Shown here piece by piece: positions 13,399 to 25,100 of a DNA stretch of 64,000 nt; positions within the stretch are counted from its first letter, which is position 1, and every line of letters begins with the position of its first letter. Below the pieces are notes generated by a model that was not told where the DNA came from, did not search any database, and was given only the letters and a program-made list of their open reading frames with translations. The DNA lies in the NCBI GenBank assembly GCA_001695595.3, contig MBPM02000110.1, positions 62,001 to 126,000 on the forward strand. Direction: 5' to 3'. Both the position numbers and the translations under genes were made by a program. The stretch is from Plasmopara viticola (lineage: Eukaryota; Oomycota; Peronosporomycetes; Peronosporales; Peronosporaceae).

Positions 13399-16300
13399 AT
13401 GAGCAGCGATACCGATGTGCTTGTCCGCGCGCTAGGAGAGGTTGCCATGTCGCTGCGCAAGCATTATAACTGCGATTCCAAAGCCAACGCACAAAAGCGT
13501 GCAGTCTTAAAATGGTTACGTAGCCTGAGTGGCGAGGAGCTGGCGTCTCTTTGCTGCGTGGAAGACGTGGGCTTTGTCAAGACGTTGCTGCTCATGGGGT
13601 CACACTCTAGAGCCCGCCGAGGCAACATAAAGTGTGTACAAGAGTTTCAGTTGCTACCTCAAACTGGTGGTGGCTCTAGTATTGTCACTAACAAGCGCAC
13701 AGCAAATAAAACGCCACTAAGAAGCACGCCAAGGTAAATCCCATGGTCTGGTAAACTTTTTTTTTACTAAATTGATTGCTTATAGGAATTTTGTTAAGCG
13801 CCCAATGATGCAGACAGCTGATGGAGATATCGTGAATAGCTTTCACCCAAAAGAGTATGAAGATTGTTGTTCAGAGCTGTTGAAAAATTTAAAAGTGCTC
13901 AACACACTCCAGTCGTGCGATACTGTGGCTTTGTCGATGGTTCTTTTTCAGCCAATGAAGGAAAAAGAACAGCAAGTCGCTACTCAATTTCTACACTTGA
14001 TGGAAGTGATAGCGCGTGGTAAATTCTTGATGGAATGCCCGTCGGATACGACGCTGAAACATCGGATATGGGGGGAAACAAAGGTTTGCAAAAGGCTTGA
14101 AGCTATAGATAAACAGTTTATCTCATTAATTTTGGGTTTTTCAATTGTCAGTGGCTAAAGGAGCAAGGCTATTATTCACTTCAAGCGCTAATTGTTAATC
14201 AAATTGTAGGTGTTTGCTGCAATGTCAATGCTGTCGTCGAGATCAACAGCTTGTCAAAACACATTTTATTCAATTTATGGAAATTTCTAACGTTTTGCTG
14301 TGCAGGAGCTTAATATTTGGGCCTTCTGGAGGCAACGACAAAAAGACAAGAGCGCAAAAATTCCCCTGCAAGGCCTCGCATCCAAACTCTACTTGGTGCG
14401 CGAATGGGAGATGGCAAGCATTGATCAACAAAATGCAGTCAAGAGTATACTTAGCTCCAAGGCAATTGCGCACGTCAAAAACTTTAAACAGTCAGTGCCA
14501 ATTGAAACAGCTGTGGCAGACAGGTATAATTCGGCAAAATCGTCATTGAAGGCACTGATAAGCGTCTTGAACGAGTCGGAAAAGCGTGTAGATCTCGGTC
14601 CTTCGGTTGATATTCTTTTTACTATAAATTTTGAAGACGCAATTGCCTTTCCACAAGCGAGCATTATAAAGCTGCTACAAGCAGAACATTTTCAAGAACA
14701 GTGCTCGTTACTACTTTGCGAAAGGATGTCGAAGGAAGAGGATGATTCTTTGATAAATGCTACCGCTAAGCTCGCACCTATCGGTTATAGATTGCTGGAC
14801 GGCAGAGACAAAGCTAAACCTATGGGCGGCAATCACACGCAGCGGCGTCGAGCTAGCCGCAAAAAAATGCTTAAGCAGCGACACCGTGAGAGCGAGATCC
14901 GGGCTGCTCAGCGCTCGTGCTTTCACAGTGTGCTGCGTGAGCTTATTCGTTTCTTTCGTAACAAGAAAAAAGAAGCTATGGTATGCGTGGATAAGGTGCT
15001 TCATGACGTCATTGTATCCGCCGTCGATGGCCAGCTTACACCCGGTGGGTGGAGCACCAAGTCGAATACACATGAAATTGTTCTTTCAAAGCTGAAAAGA
15101 AAGAAGAAGAAAGAAAATAAGAAAAAAGACGATACAGCAAGAGTAAGGCCCGGAGATAGAAAAGAAGTTCTTAAATCTTTGCACCGAGCTCCTGCTGCGA
15201 TGGACTTTTTATCTCTCAAGCCGCATTCTCACCAAGCGAATGTCAAAGACAATGCTGATGAATGCAGTGCTGCGACCGCCGGCTCAGACTCGTCACAGTG
15301 TGAGCATGATAGACCGCGCCAAACTGATTGTGGTAGCGACGGTGGGAGCTCGCATGGCGATCGCCCGCGATTGGGCGTTTGCGTTGACGCTGGGCCGACA
15401 GGTCCAGCAACTGCGTCTATCTCGCCTGCACCATCGCTACCACTACCTTCTTTTGAAGCACAAAATCTTTACTCTTCTGCCACCACAACACCGTATTTCT
15501 TGTCTTTGGCGCCACATGAGAACCAGCCATCTCGTGCTTTTCATCGAGAGAGTGACGGTGACAACATTATTCACGAAAAGAGCCAATCGAATCGAGATGG
15601 TTCTGGAAGTGTAGGATTCGAAGTCCAATCGAGCTCAGAGACGTCAAATTTTGAGTGGTATCTGCCATCCGTCTTTTCTCCTCCACATCATGCTGTTTCC
15701 TCAACGCCTTCCCTCGATTGGCATTTTGACCACTGGCAGTTCACGACTCCTGATGGAGGTTACTCGGACAAGAGTGCCTCAACTATGGTCGCCAAAGCAG
15801 AGCTGGATCCACCGCCTCCCTCTTTCTCTTCCTCGTCATCTTCTTCAACATCGTCGCGTTTCAATAGTGCGAGAACATCAGGGTCATCAAAAAAGTATTC
15901 GCTCGCATCATTTTCCAAGATTGCTGGGCTGGACGCAAGTAGAAGAGGGAATAACCAGTCGGAGTATGAGAAGCCGCGCTATACGGTGGCATCTATACGA
16001 GAACATGATAAGGCTGAAATGGGTGCAGCGGATAGCAAAAATGAATCCGATTTTCTGTATCAAAAAGGAGGCTTTTTCGATCGCCAACGTTCTCTCAAAC
16101 GTCAACGGCGGCCGTGGCCGTTAAATAGTACACGCAAAAAAGACGAAGAGGACTCTGGAGAGGAAAATGATGTTATTAGACGATGTATTGGAGCGCCGAC
16201 GACCGGAAAAATCGATACGTTGACAGAACGCGTTCACAGCTGCAAATGTGCTTGTAATCGCTCCGTTTGCCATCGAGACCAGGCTAATAACTCGACCGAG

Positions 16301-18888
16301 GAGGGAGGGAAATGTTCTATCCAGAACATCAACCGTGACCACGAACATGCTTACACGACATCAAGTTTGATGGCCCAACTACATCAAGCTTCAAACAATG
16401 ATATCTACACTAAATTGACAATGGCTTTTGAGCGCATTGCAGAATTAGAAGACAAGTTGGTTGAGAGAACAAAGGTTCGTGCACAGTGTGGACTGAGTTG
16501 CTCTCATTAAAAACTTACCCGTGTAAACTTTGTATGCATTCTTAGATCGTCGATGAACAAGCTAGTAACGCGACGAAGGAATTTGCTACTTTAAAGCAAG
16601 CTGTGGCGACGTTAACAGCTCAGCTACTAAATATCGAAAACAAAGTTCAAGAGTTGCAACTCCAGCAGAGCTCTATAAGTGCCAGTTGCTTAGAAAATTC
16701 GTCACTGGGCAATGCAAGCTCTTGTAGTTCGCCCCCTGCTCCTTATTCACCGGCTCCATCATTAGAGCAACAGGCTGAACACCTGTCCACCGCCGCATTT
16801 CCTCTTCCTGAAACATTTGCAACGGCAAATTCAGTGATGGGCCCATTTGTGTCGGTCCCGTTATCGGTGCTTCCGCCACGAAGCAAGTTGCATTGGGACA
16901 TGTGCGAGTTTGCGGCCCAGCTTCAAGCAGACAGCGATGCCCGCCTCCCTGCGCAACTTGCTGCTCAACGGCTGTGTACGGCAACGGTGCAGTCTCTGTG
17001 GCCGCGCGCTCAGGTGCGGCCCTACGGTTCGCACGTAACAAGACTAGTGCTACCGTCAAGCGATGTCGATCTTGTTATTTGCTTGCCGAAGGTTCGTCGC
17101 GACGCGCCTGCCGATGCAGCTGGCGTATTGGAAGGACGAAATGCAATAAAAGAGACTTGGCAGCAAAATCTCGCACGCAAGTTGAAACAAGAGCCGTGGG
17201 TTGTGCGGGATTCGGTGAAAACGCTGCCACATGCTGCCGTTCCAATCATCACTCTCCTCACTGCCCCGCCGTACAATGTGAGGCTTGACATATCGTTCGA
17301 AGGCCCTGGTCACAATGGTTTGGCTACAAATGACGTCGTTCTTGCACTACTGCACGAATTTCCACCGCTGGCTCCAATGATGCTCGTTTTAAAAAGTTTT
17401 GCTATTGAGCGTGGCTTAGCGGTGGCCTACTCAGGAGGACTTTCATCGTATGCACTACTGCTACTTGTGGCTCGCTACCTTCAAGAACACAGCGATACAA
17501 TGCCCAATGGCTTCGCAAATGCTTCCAGAGCCGTTCAACACAGTTTGTCAACTGCCCAAGCAGGTGTAGCCGACTTTGGTCTGATGCTCATGGGCTTTCT
17601 AGAATTTTATGGCAATCGTTTTGATCCACGCACAACCGGTATCAGTGTGGCCTCGCGCTGCTTCCTTAATCGCGAAAGCACCTTCATGGCGGGAGCTGTT
17701 GCTGGGTCATCAGGCGTTAATGATCCTCATCAAGTGCCTCATCAGTATCAGCAACAATACGCGGCTGACGATGCCGCAGTGGATGATCGCACAAGCCAGT
17801 ACGGTTATTATGCTCAGCATTGGCAAGTACCTGCGCATCCCCAGATGCACCTATTACTAAATGCAGATGTTTCTTCAGCTCAAGGCCTACGGCGTTATGG
17901 CTATCGCTCGTCGCTGGACTTACCGGTATCGCGAGCATTAGACGGTATGGGAGCTGGACTCTTAGACTACCAGCAGCTTCAACAGCAAACATATGACCCA
18001 CATAAGTTTGATCCAGTTTTTATTGAAGACCCTCTGTGCCCAAGCAACAATGTCGGTCGAAATTGCTTTCGCATCATGCAAATTCGACGCGCCTTGTCTG
18101 CGGCGCATCTCGCATTACTTGCTGCGTCGCGAGATCCAACCATGTACGCGGACAACCGGGTGGGTCTAGTGGCAGGTGTTGGTATTCACCCGGACAACAT
18201 TCTCCGAGCAATCTTGGGTCCAGGTGCTCCTGTAAACGCAAAATCTGATTCTACCTCTCCGACGGGTGGGGCTACGGCTTATATCGGTGGTGTTGAGCAT
18301 TCGTTCGCATTCCAATCCACTAATCAGCAGCAGCATCACCACCAGTATGCTCACCACCATTATCATTACCACCAGCCACCACATCAGCCATATTATCAGG
18401 CGGGTATTCAACAATTTTGTAGTGCAAGTAATGAAAATTTGCGGCGGCACAGTGGCACCGTAACCGCAACGCTGACGACACGCTCAGCAACATCAACCTT
18501 AAGCCATAATACCCGGTTGCGAAAACGGCGTATAGACAGTCCACGGCTAGTTGCCCAGAACGGTGGACATGACTCCCAAATTCAAGGAAGCCGGTTGGGT
18601 CAGAAGTCTGTAGAGCGCCCACAGCGACAGTCATCTCCCGAACGAAATTACGGGCAAAACATGACAAAGTATATTGGCCGAAAGAACAGTGAGCGCTCCA
18701 TGAGTTTGTCGCTAAGTTTTGCCGACGTTGTTCGAGACGGTGGAAGCTCGCGTGGAGCTGATGCTAGGATCCCCAAAACGTCACCTCTAGCGATTGCTCG
18801 ACCCCCACGGTTTTCACAAGATGATATGGCGCTGGAAGAAAGCATTAATGAGCGCAGGGAAACCAAAGACGATTCGGACCTAAAGTGA
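13399..18888 (+). CDS. TRF4/PAPD5-type non-canonical poly(A) polymerase with a giant N-terminal extension
   Basis: Five exons (13399-13733, 13786-14083, 14152-14205, 14306-16474, 16546-18888), all GT-AG, give 1732 residues in one frame. The third exon is only 54 bp. The catalytic part is at the C-terminal end: the nucleotidyltransferase core at about 1110-1200 has GSHVTRLVLPSSDVDLVI, with the two metal-binding aspartates, and the third aspartate in VRLDISF. A PAP-associated domain runs to about 1470 and includes the FIEDPLCPSNNVGRNCFRI stretch typical of the family. These enzymes add short A-tails that mark nuclear RNAs for exosome decay or stabilise mRNAs. The first roughly 950 residues are unusual: two helical segments, a basic patch, long serine-rich disorder, then a coiled coil across the exon 4/5 junction. 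A histidine-rich tract lies at 18331-18400. TRF4 enzymes are usually 500-800 residues. The function of the extension is unknown. Confidence 0.85.
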
Positions 18889-19066
18889 AGAAATTTCCTA
18901 TGAAAGCTGCACGACAATATAGCCTCATTCAGAGAAACGGCCCGTGGGGCACGACATCTAAAAAGACACAGCAGAAAAAAGCATGCGTCGCCTGGCGCTG
19001 TAATCATCTCCATGTCAACCAGGGACGGCAGTTGCTGCGTCCGTTTACACTTGGTCTTGCGCAGCA

Positions 19067-19983
19067 TCACTTGGAGGAACCGAAACTGTAGACGAAACCC
19101 TGAAGTAAGCGCAAAATCAAGAAAAAGAACACGTAAAGCTACATTCGCTGCTATCACCAACGGTAATACATACCGCTTTTTCGCGCTTGCGCTCGACGAT
19201 ATCAAGTTTCATCAGCGTCTGCAAAATTTCTTTGCAACGAATGACCGGTAGTCCACTGTGCTTAACTAAGTCGGAGATAGAACTGCAGATTAACATTAAC
19301 GTGAGTAAACAACAGCAGCGAAATTGATCAGGGGCTTACATGGCGCAATGTCGATTTTTGAGATAAAGCACAATATTTTCGAGTTTTTTTAGCTCCGCAG
19401 GGCTCTGATACTTGCGCGGGATTTTTTCCCGGATATCTATAGCGAATTTTGTCAAACAACTTACATGGACACCCTTCAAAAATTCATATGTTGACGTACG
19501 GCGTTCCCATGTCCACGCCGGTAACGCCGCTTTGGTAGCTATTTTTCGTCTATTCATCCTGGATTTGTTTACATCAATCTTTGCCTGCCTCTTCAATCCA
19601 GTAACATTGGCCAGCGACTTCTGCGTCTGCTTATTCGACGCCTCTCCACTTTTCTTGTCGCTTAATGTAACATTTTTATCTTTGCCAGCTAAAGTGCTAG
19701 TAGAAGATATGGCCAAACCACTAGGTATAGGGATTCCAGACACGGGCGCACGCGGCCACTTTTCCTTTGTTAGCGAGCGAGTTGTAGTAGCCACAGGTAC
19801 TGAAACGTTCATGGGATAAGTCAAACAAGATGCGTGCAAGGCCATCGCTCCCTGAAAAGCGCCAAATGCCAGGTTGAAGTCATCTACTGCTTCATGCACA
19901 CACGCTAGTCGTTCCACCTGCTCTTGAAGTCCGCGAAGGGCGCCACAGAGTTCTGCAAAAGGCGCAATTAGCGGGTCCGACAT
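19067..19983 (-). CDS. DAM1: DAM1-like kinetochore protein with a C-terminal winged-helix-like domain
   Basis: Three exons on the minus strand (19983-19340, 19282-19174, 19099-19067) are joined over 57-bp and 74-bp GT-AG introns in matching phase, giving 261 residues. Residues 1-57 follow the DASH/DAM1 family pattern: FAELCGALRGLQ, then VHEAVDDFN, AFGAF and HASCLTYP. In fungi Dam1 is part of a ring coupling kinetochores to microtubule ends. The middle is basic, Ser/Thr-rich and probably disordered. The last roughly 75 residues look like a winged helix: a helix ELKKLENIVLYLKNRH, then SISDLVKHSGLPVIRCKEI, then LMKLDIVERKREKAG and a short strand. The start is the first ATG; a TTG-initiated extension was rejected. 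The gene is convergent with the poly(A) polymerase, 178 bp away. The DAM1 match is by pattern and the winged helix is inference. Confidence 0.6.
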
Positions 19984-21233
19984 ACTGCGGTGCAAAGATG
20001 GTAATAAAATTTTGATGTATCAGTGGACCTACACTAGAGATTAGCCCATCTTATTAACATCGAACTTTTCGCCAATGGCATCGTTAGAGCACCAATATTG
20101 ACGGAGTACTAAATGTCCTTTCAGCAACTAGTATGCAACATATTTTTACGTTTATGTTAGTCTACCTGTACTTTATGCGGACTATGAAAAAAATAGATAG
20201 TATAGATTGTGTCCACACGCGACACCACTAAAATTTGAAGACTTTTTACGTCTTGCGGCTTTTTACCAAGCGTAATTATGTATTCTCGTAACGAATCGCT
20301 GATAAGTGCTGCTGACCACACATAACCACTCATTTCTACTTTTATCGAAAAATCTTCTTTGTGCCGCATTCGATCGACATTACCCGTATTACCGAGCAAA
20401 TGATAATTACAATCAGCTACTCTGAAAGAGGTTTAGTCGCCTCGCGAAAGACATGTTAGAGAAAGGTTTATGATGCTCATTACAAACTTAGTAGTGTTGT
20501 AGTAATTGTCAACGAAGATAAGACGAGCAATTTGCCAACGGAGAGTTGTTATATCAGTATAAACTACAACCTTACTTCTCTGAAGCCCAGCATTGAATTA
20601 TTGGCATGCCTGGCGTAGTAAGGGTACTATAACTTTATTGTGCATGAGCAATGTGCTGTTATCGTGTCGGCCTCACCTTTTCATTCGACCTACAATCATA
20701 TTGTAATTTGACTGCATTTAAGCACCGATACATGTCAGCCTTACGTAAAATTATCATGGCATATCTGTCGGGAATGCGTTGCTCAAAATGTCGTGGAAAT
20801 TTGATGCTAATTGTATCAGCGCAGTGTGGCAATTTGGTGCTATGAAGCACCGTATATATAGCACCGTGTTCCCACTTGTAGCGCCTTGCGTACATGAGGC
20901 GGTATTACACCATCGACCAGGATAGCGAGCTGGGAGTCATGAAAATTTCAGGAAATTTTTATAAACCTAATCACTCTTAGCTAGATTACAGAAACAGTTG
21001 CATCCATGTAAGCTTTCCTTTTGAGCATAGTTTAACAGGCTATGCGAACTTACCACATCAAACAAAGACCAAAATGACCACCATATTGATTTGTATCACA
21101 AGGTTATCAATTTCTACATGCTACAAAAATATAAAATACTACGGTAACCCGCACGTCCTTTTCGCATCTAGGTCGCTTTGATGACACAGTAGGGAAATTT
21201 GACGACCAAACAGGTCAAATTGCGCCTTAAAGC
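19984..21233. other. Intergenic spacer with one small unassigned reading frame
   Basis: About 1.25 kb between the DAM1-like gene and the next plus-strand gene. On the minus strand, 20399-20157 encodes up to 80 residues with a protein-like stretch (MSGYVWSAALISDSLREYI) and ends next to a CAG|GTAGAC donor-like site. It could be the first exon of a small gene, but no acceptor and continuing exon could be chosen with confidence. The rest is AT-rich and shows nothing recognisable. Confidence 0.35.
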
Positions 21234-21956
21234 ATGAAACGCGAGCGATCTACAAGCTTCCTATCTCTCCCCTGTCTAAATAGCGACTTCAGTGTTGCCG
21301 TCTGCAGACCACACCAGAACCATCTATTAAAACAAAAGCGTTTGTGCTACGGATCGTCCGTCAACAAGTCCAATGGAGCGCGCAACAATAGCGAAAACGG
21401 CAGCATCAACAAGTTCAGCATCGCACTGTTCTCGCAGAGGCCAATCGCGCCAACTTCGACCTCCATGTCGCCTCTAATGACGCCGATGCATTTCGCCGAA
21501 ATTTTTGTGGATTCGTCAACGGTGTCTCCATCTGAGGCTAATAGCCTGGCTGAGGAGATGGCCGCGGATATCTATAGTGAGCTCTCCATCATGTACGACA
21601 TGCTTTCGGACATTCTGACGCCCACTACCGAGAGCTGCGCTGTAGACGAGCTCATGCGCCGTCTTCACAAGATGTTAAATGCCAATTATAATGAACGCAC
21701 CGACGTCGTTGGTATTGGCAGAAATTTTTCGACGCAAGTCGCAATTGTGCGTGACCTTTACAACGGGCTCATTCGCGTATTTATTTTTCTGTACCAGCGC
21801 TTTTACCGTGCCTTCGTGGTGCTAGAAGTGAGTGAGCTGCTTGTCGCAAGCTGGCAGCGTTTACTCGCTTTTGTGGTCGAGTACCGCATCTTGGATGAAG
21901 CGTTTGTTCGGGAAGTATACGATTACGCCGTCCAGATCGTCCAGCAGGGACTGTGA
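21234..21956 (+). CDS. Unrecognised 240-residue mostly helical protein
   Basis: A single-exon frame opens with ATG and ends at TGA. The first 75 residues are Ser/Asn-rich and low in structure. From about residue 90 the sequence is strongly amphipathic and helical (EEMAADIYSELSIMYDMLSD, then LMRRLHKMLN, then LYNGLIRVFIFLYQRFYRAF and VREVYDYAVQIV). There is no signal peptide and no catalytic motif. The hydrophobic stretch near residue 180 could be a buried helix of a repeat fold such as a MIF4G-like or HEAT-type bundle, but that is only an impression. It lies 200 bp upstream of the lipid kinase gene on the same strand. Length and composition support a real gene; the function is unknown. Confidence 0.6.
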   Translation: MKRERSTSFLSLPCLNSDFSVAVCRPHQNHLLKQKRLCYGSSVNKSNGARNNSENGSINKFSIALFSQRPIAPTSTSMSPLMTPMHFAEIFVDSSTVSPSEANSLAEEMAADIYSELSIMYDMLSDILTPTTESCAVDELMRRLHKMLNANYNERTDVVGIGRNFSTQVAIVRDLYNGLIRVFIFLYQRFYRAFVVLEVSELLVASWQRLLAFVVEYRILDEAFVREVYDYAVQIVQQGL

Positions 21957-22156
21957 TTCCAGACAAAGTACCCTCAAATTTGAAAGACTTTTTGGTACAA
22001 TAGACTTAAATCTGATCTCGTCAATTAAATGAGGTTGCTAATTTCAGTAAATCCACTGAAGTGTTTTTTTACCCGAAGTTTAGATAGACGCGAGGAGTGA
22101 TTGTCATTACTTCACTTCGCAACAGCAGGCAGTGCGCATTTCGCGGCGAGACCGCA

Positions 22157-25100
22157 ATGGCTTCCATTTGCGGAGCCATTCGGAAGCTTACGAGCGCATG
22201 TGTGGCTACAGAAGACTCTCCAGTAGCTCCTAAGACTGAACACTTACTTTCCTTGTCGTCGTCGCGCGAGCTAACACTCTTCTCAGGAGGTGCGCCCGTA
22301 ACGCTCACAAGCCCCGGCACGCACTCTGCACCTAATACACGTGCAGGTCAGGTGGGCTACACGTCACCAGATCACTTTACGCGATCTGTAGAGAAGATAT
22401 CGACGCTACGTGTGCCCAGACTGCGGGCCGGCGAGCACTTGGGTAACATGTTTAGCTCAATGGACACATTACTAGGCGTTCAGTTGGTAGCCTCGTCACG
22501 CCATGACTTTCAAGTTTGTGTTAACTTTGTTCTTCCTGGTAGTGACGCTGAGACGCTAGGTATACATCCAGCAGCGCTCGTGATCGCCATTAATGGAAAA
22601 TCGATGCATGGCGTGAGTCTGCAGCGCGTCTTGGGAACAATACAGCGTGCGCTCTGTGCGCAAGCAGCCAAAAGTTTTGGTGTTTTTATCAAGGTACCGG
22701 ATATTGGTGATTTTATTGAGATCAAACTTGCGCAAAGAGAGCATGAGATGAATGTGGATCGCAATCCGTTTTCGCTCACCAAGTTTCCGTCGCCACAGGG
22801 TCAGCACTTACCGGGTGTTAAGCAATTTCAAGACGTTTTTGAGTCAGGTCAGAGACAGGATATCATGCAGAATCAGGAATTGGATTCTCCGAAGCTCGGA
22901 AGGCAAAGATCCAGGTCATTTAAACACTTTTGGATGTCAGACCGATCGAGCAAAGCATGTTATGAGTGCGAGCACTTGTTTACCTTCTTCCGACGTAAAC
23001 ATCATTGCCGATCGTGTGGGCAGATCTTCTGTGCTAATTGCTGCGCGAGATTGCCGCAGTCGTTTGGCGGCAACAAGGTGGACGAATCCATTGAACGAAT
23101 AAGGAAACAGCTGGTGTGTCATACGTGTCATCGGCAACTACGGGAAGGACTGCAGATGGAGCTCACAGGCGCTAATTTTGAGGAAGATTCGCAAAGTATA
23201 ATTAATTCTCCATCTGGGCAGACGCTGCTCCTCATGCCGCAACACATTGCTGAGGCGATGGAACGCTCAATGCCCGACACATCCAATTACAAGCACTTAG
23301 ACAAGTCGGATTTGTTCGAAAAGGACGAAATCAGTGATGACATGCGAGTGACGGAGTTTCCTGAGAAGTCTCGACCACCGTTGCTGTTTAGTATGTTCCC
23401 GAAAGTACAGATCGTCGCGAGTGCACAGCATTTGGCACACCAGCCGCATTTGCATGAAATGACGAAAGAAATCAAGCAAACTAGCCACGACACAGGTCGA
23501 ATTTCGAGAACCTCTAGTGAGCCGCAGATCTTGTTAAGAATGAAGGATGCACAGCACGCAAGCCTTAAGCTTAAGCGCTTAAACAGCCAGGCGGATATGG
23601 GGAACCCAAGCAACCATCGATGGAGCGAGATAGAATTTAAGCGTCTTGTCGCTGAGTGTAATGCTCAAGCTCGGCTTGCCGGGGCATTTCCTTCTACCTC
23701 GAATGCTATGGCGATGCGCCCGAAGGCGATGTCTGCCACATTCGACACACCGCGGTTTGGGAACGCGTTTCAACGAGACCCTTTCGGCTATAATAAACAA
23801 GTGTCAACGGATGCTGGCATACTCGCGATGATTGGACTGTCCAAAAATGCGCACAATGAGTTAGATGACGCTAAATGTGTTTCCAGGAATGAAGCGGTTT
23901 TAGAGCAAATGTCAAAAGACGCTCGCGATCGCATCGAAGAGCGCATTTTTCATCTGCTGGATAGCTCTCCGGCAGTGTCGCAGCAGGTGATGGTCGAACA
24001 GCACCGATGGATGCAAATTATTAGCTTGTTCGCTCATCGGGCTGCACTTTCGGTATCTTGCGAACCTGACAATGGAGATTCGTTGGACATAATGCAATAT
24101 GTCCGCATACAATGCTTAGATGGTGGACGCGTGCAAGACAGTTTTTTTATCGACGGTGTGCTCGTTCATAAAAGTTTGGCGCGCAAAGGCATGAGAAGCG
24201 ACATTTTGAACCCGCGTATTCTTCTTATTGCCTCAGCATTGGACTACCAACGCAAAAAGGAGGCTATTTCGTCGCTGGAGAGTGTTGCAGGTCAAGAACT
24301 GGAGTACATGCATATTGTTACGGAAAAAGTTTTGACTTTGAATCCCGACATTGTAATGTTTGAAGGCCACGTTCATCGTGTTGCCGAGGAGCTTCTTTTT
24401 AAAGCGAGTGTTTCCGTTGTAAAAAATGTTCGACTGCTCGATTTGCAGCGTATTGCTCGCTGCACGGGTGCATCTGTATTGACATCGTACGACCACATTG
24501 ACAAAATGTCGGATGTTGGGATTGTTGGTACTTGTAAGCGATTCTACGTGCTGCTCAGCGACCAAGAACCGAAAAGTGCCAAGAAAATTGCTTTTAAGGC
24601 CAATGAAGATGTTTTTTTCGTTGAAGACGACAACGCTGCCTTTTCACGGCAGCGGAAAAAGCGCACCCAGCGTCAAAACATTGTGTTTGAAGGAGGCGTT
24701 ACGTCCAAGGGATGTACTTTGTGTTTGCGTGGAGGCAGCTCCGAAATTTTTACAGAAATCACGAATGTACTGATCTCAATTATCCGTGCTGCGTACAATA
24801 TGCGGCTTCAGCGATCTCTGTTGGCTGCTTATGGATACATCCCTCCTTGCCAAAGCCATGAGCGCTCTGTCGCAGAGGAATGGTTTGCGAAGTTTTCCAC
24901 GTCCTTGTATATCTCACTGAAATCGAATTCACTGTCTATGCGAGCCGCTTTGAAGGAGACGCAGGCAATGTGTAAATGGTGCAAGGCAAATACACGGTTT
25001 AATAACATAAGTTCGCTTCGAGTGGTTCGAGGAGCAGACGGCGACACCTGCTCAGCAAGTGTTACAGTCATTCAATCAAAGCATCCTAACTGGTGCACTT

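Noticed and set aside
13399..18888. Two separate genes (one ending near 16510, one starting near 16603)
   Set aside because: A 71-bp phase-0 GT-AG intron joins them and keeps a coiled coil continuous across the junction; the second part would otherwise lack a good start.
18648..19205. 185-codon minus-strand frame overlapping the poly(A) polymerase 3' end and the DAM1-like gene
   Set aside because: It runs through a splice donor and two exons in the wrong phase; the three-exon DAM1-like model explains the same DNA better.
19437..19464. Apparent 28-bp intron (GTAAGT ... TATAG) inside the DAM1-like first exon
   Set aside because: Too short for spliceosomal removal, and splicing it would shift the frame and lose the phase-matched C-terminal exons.
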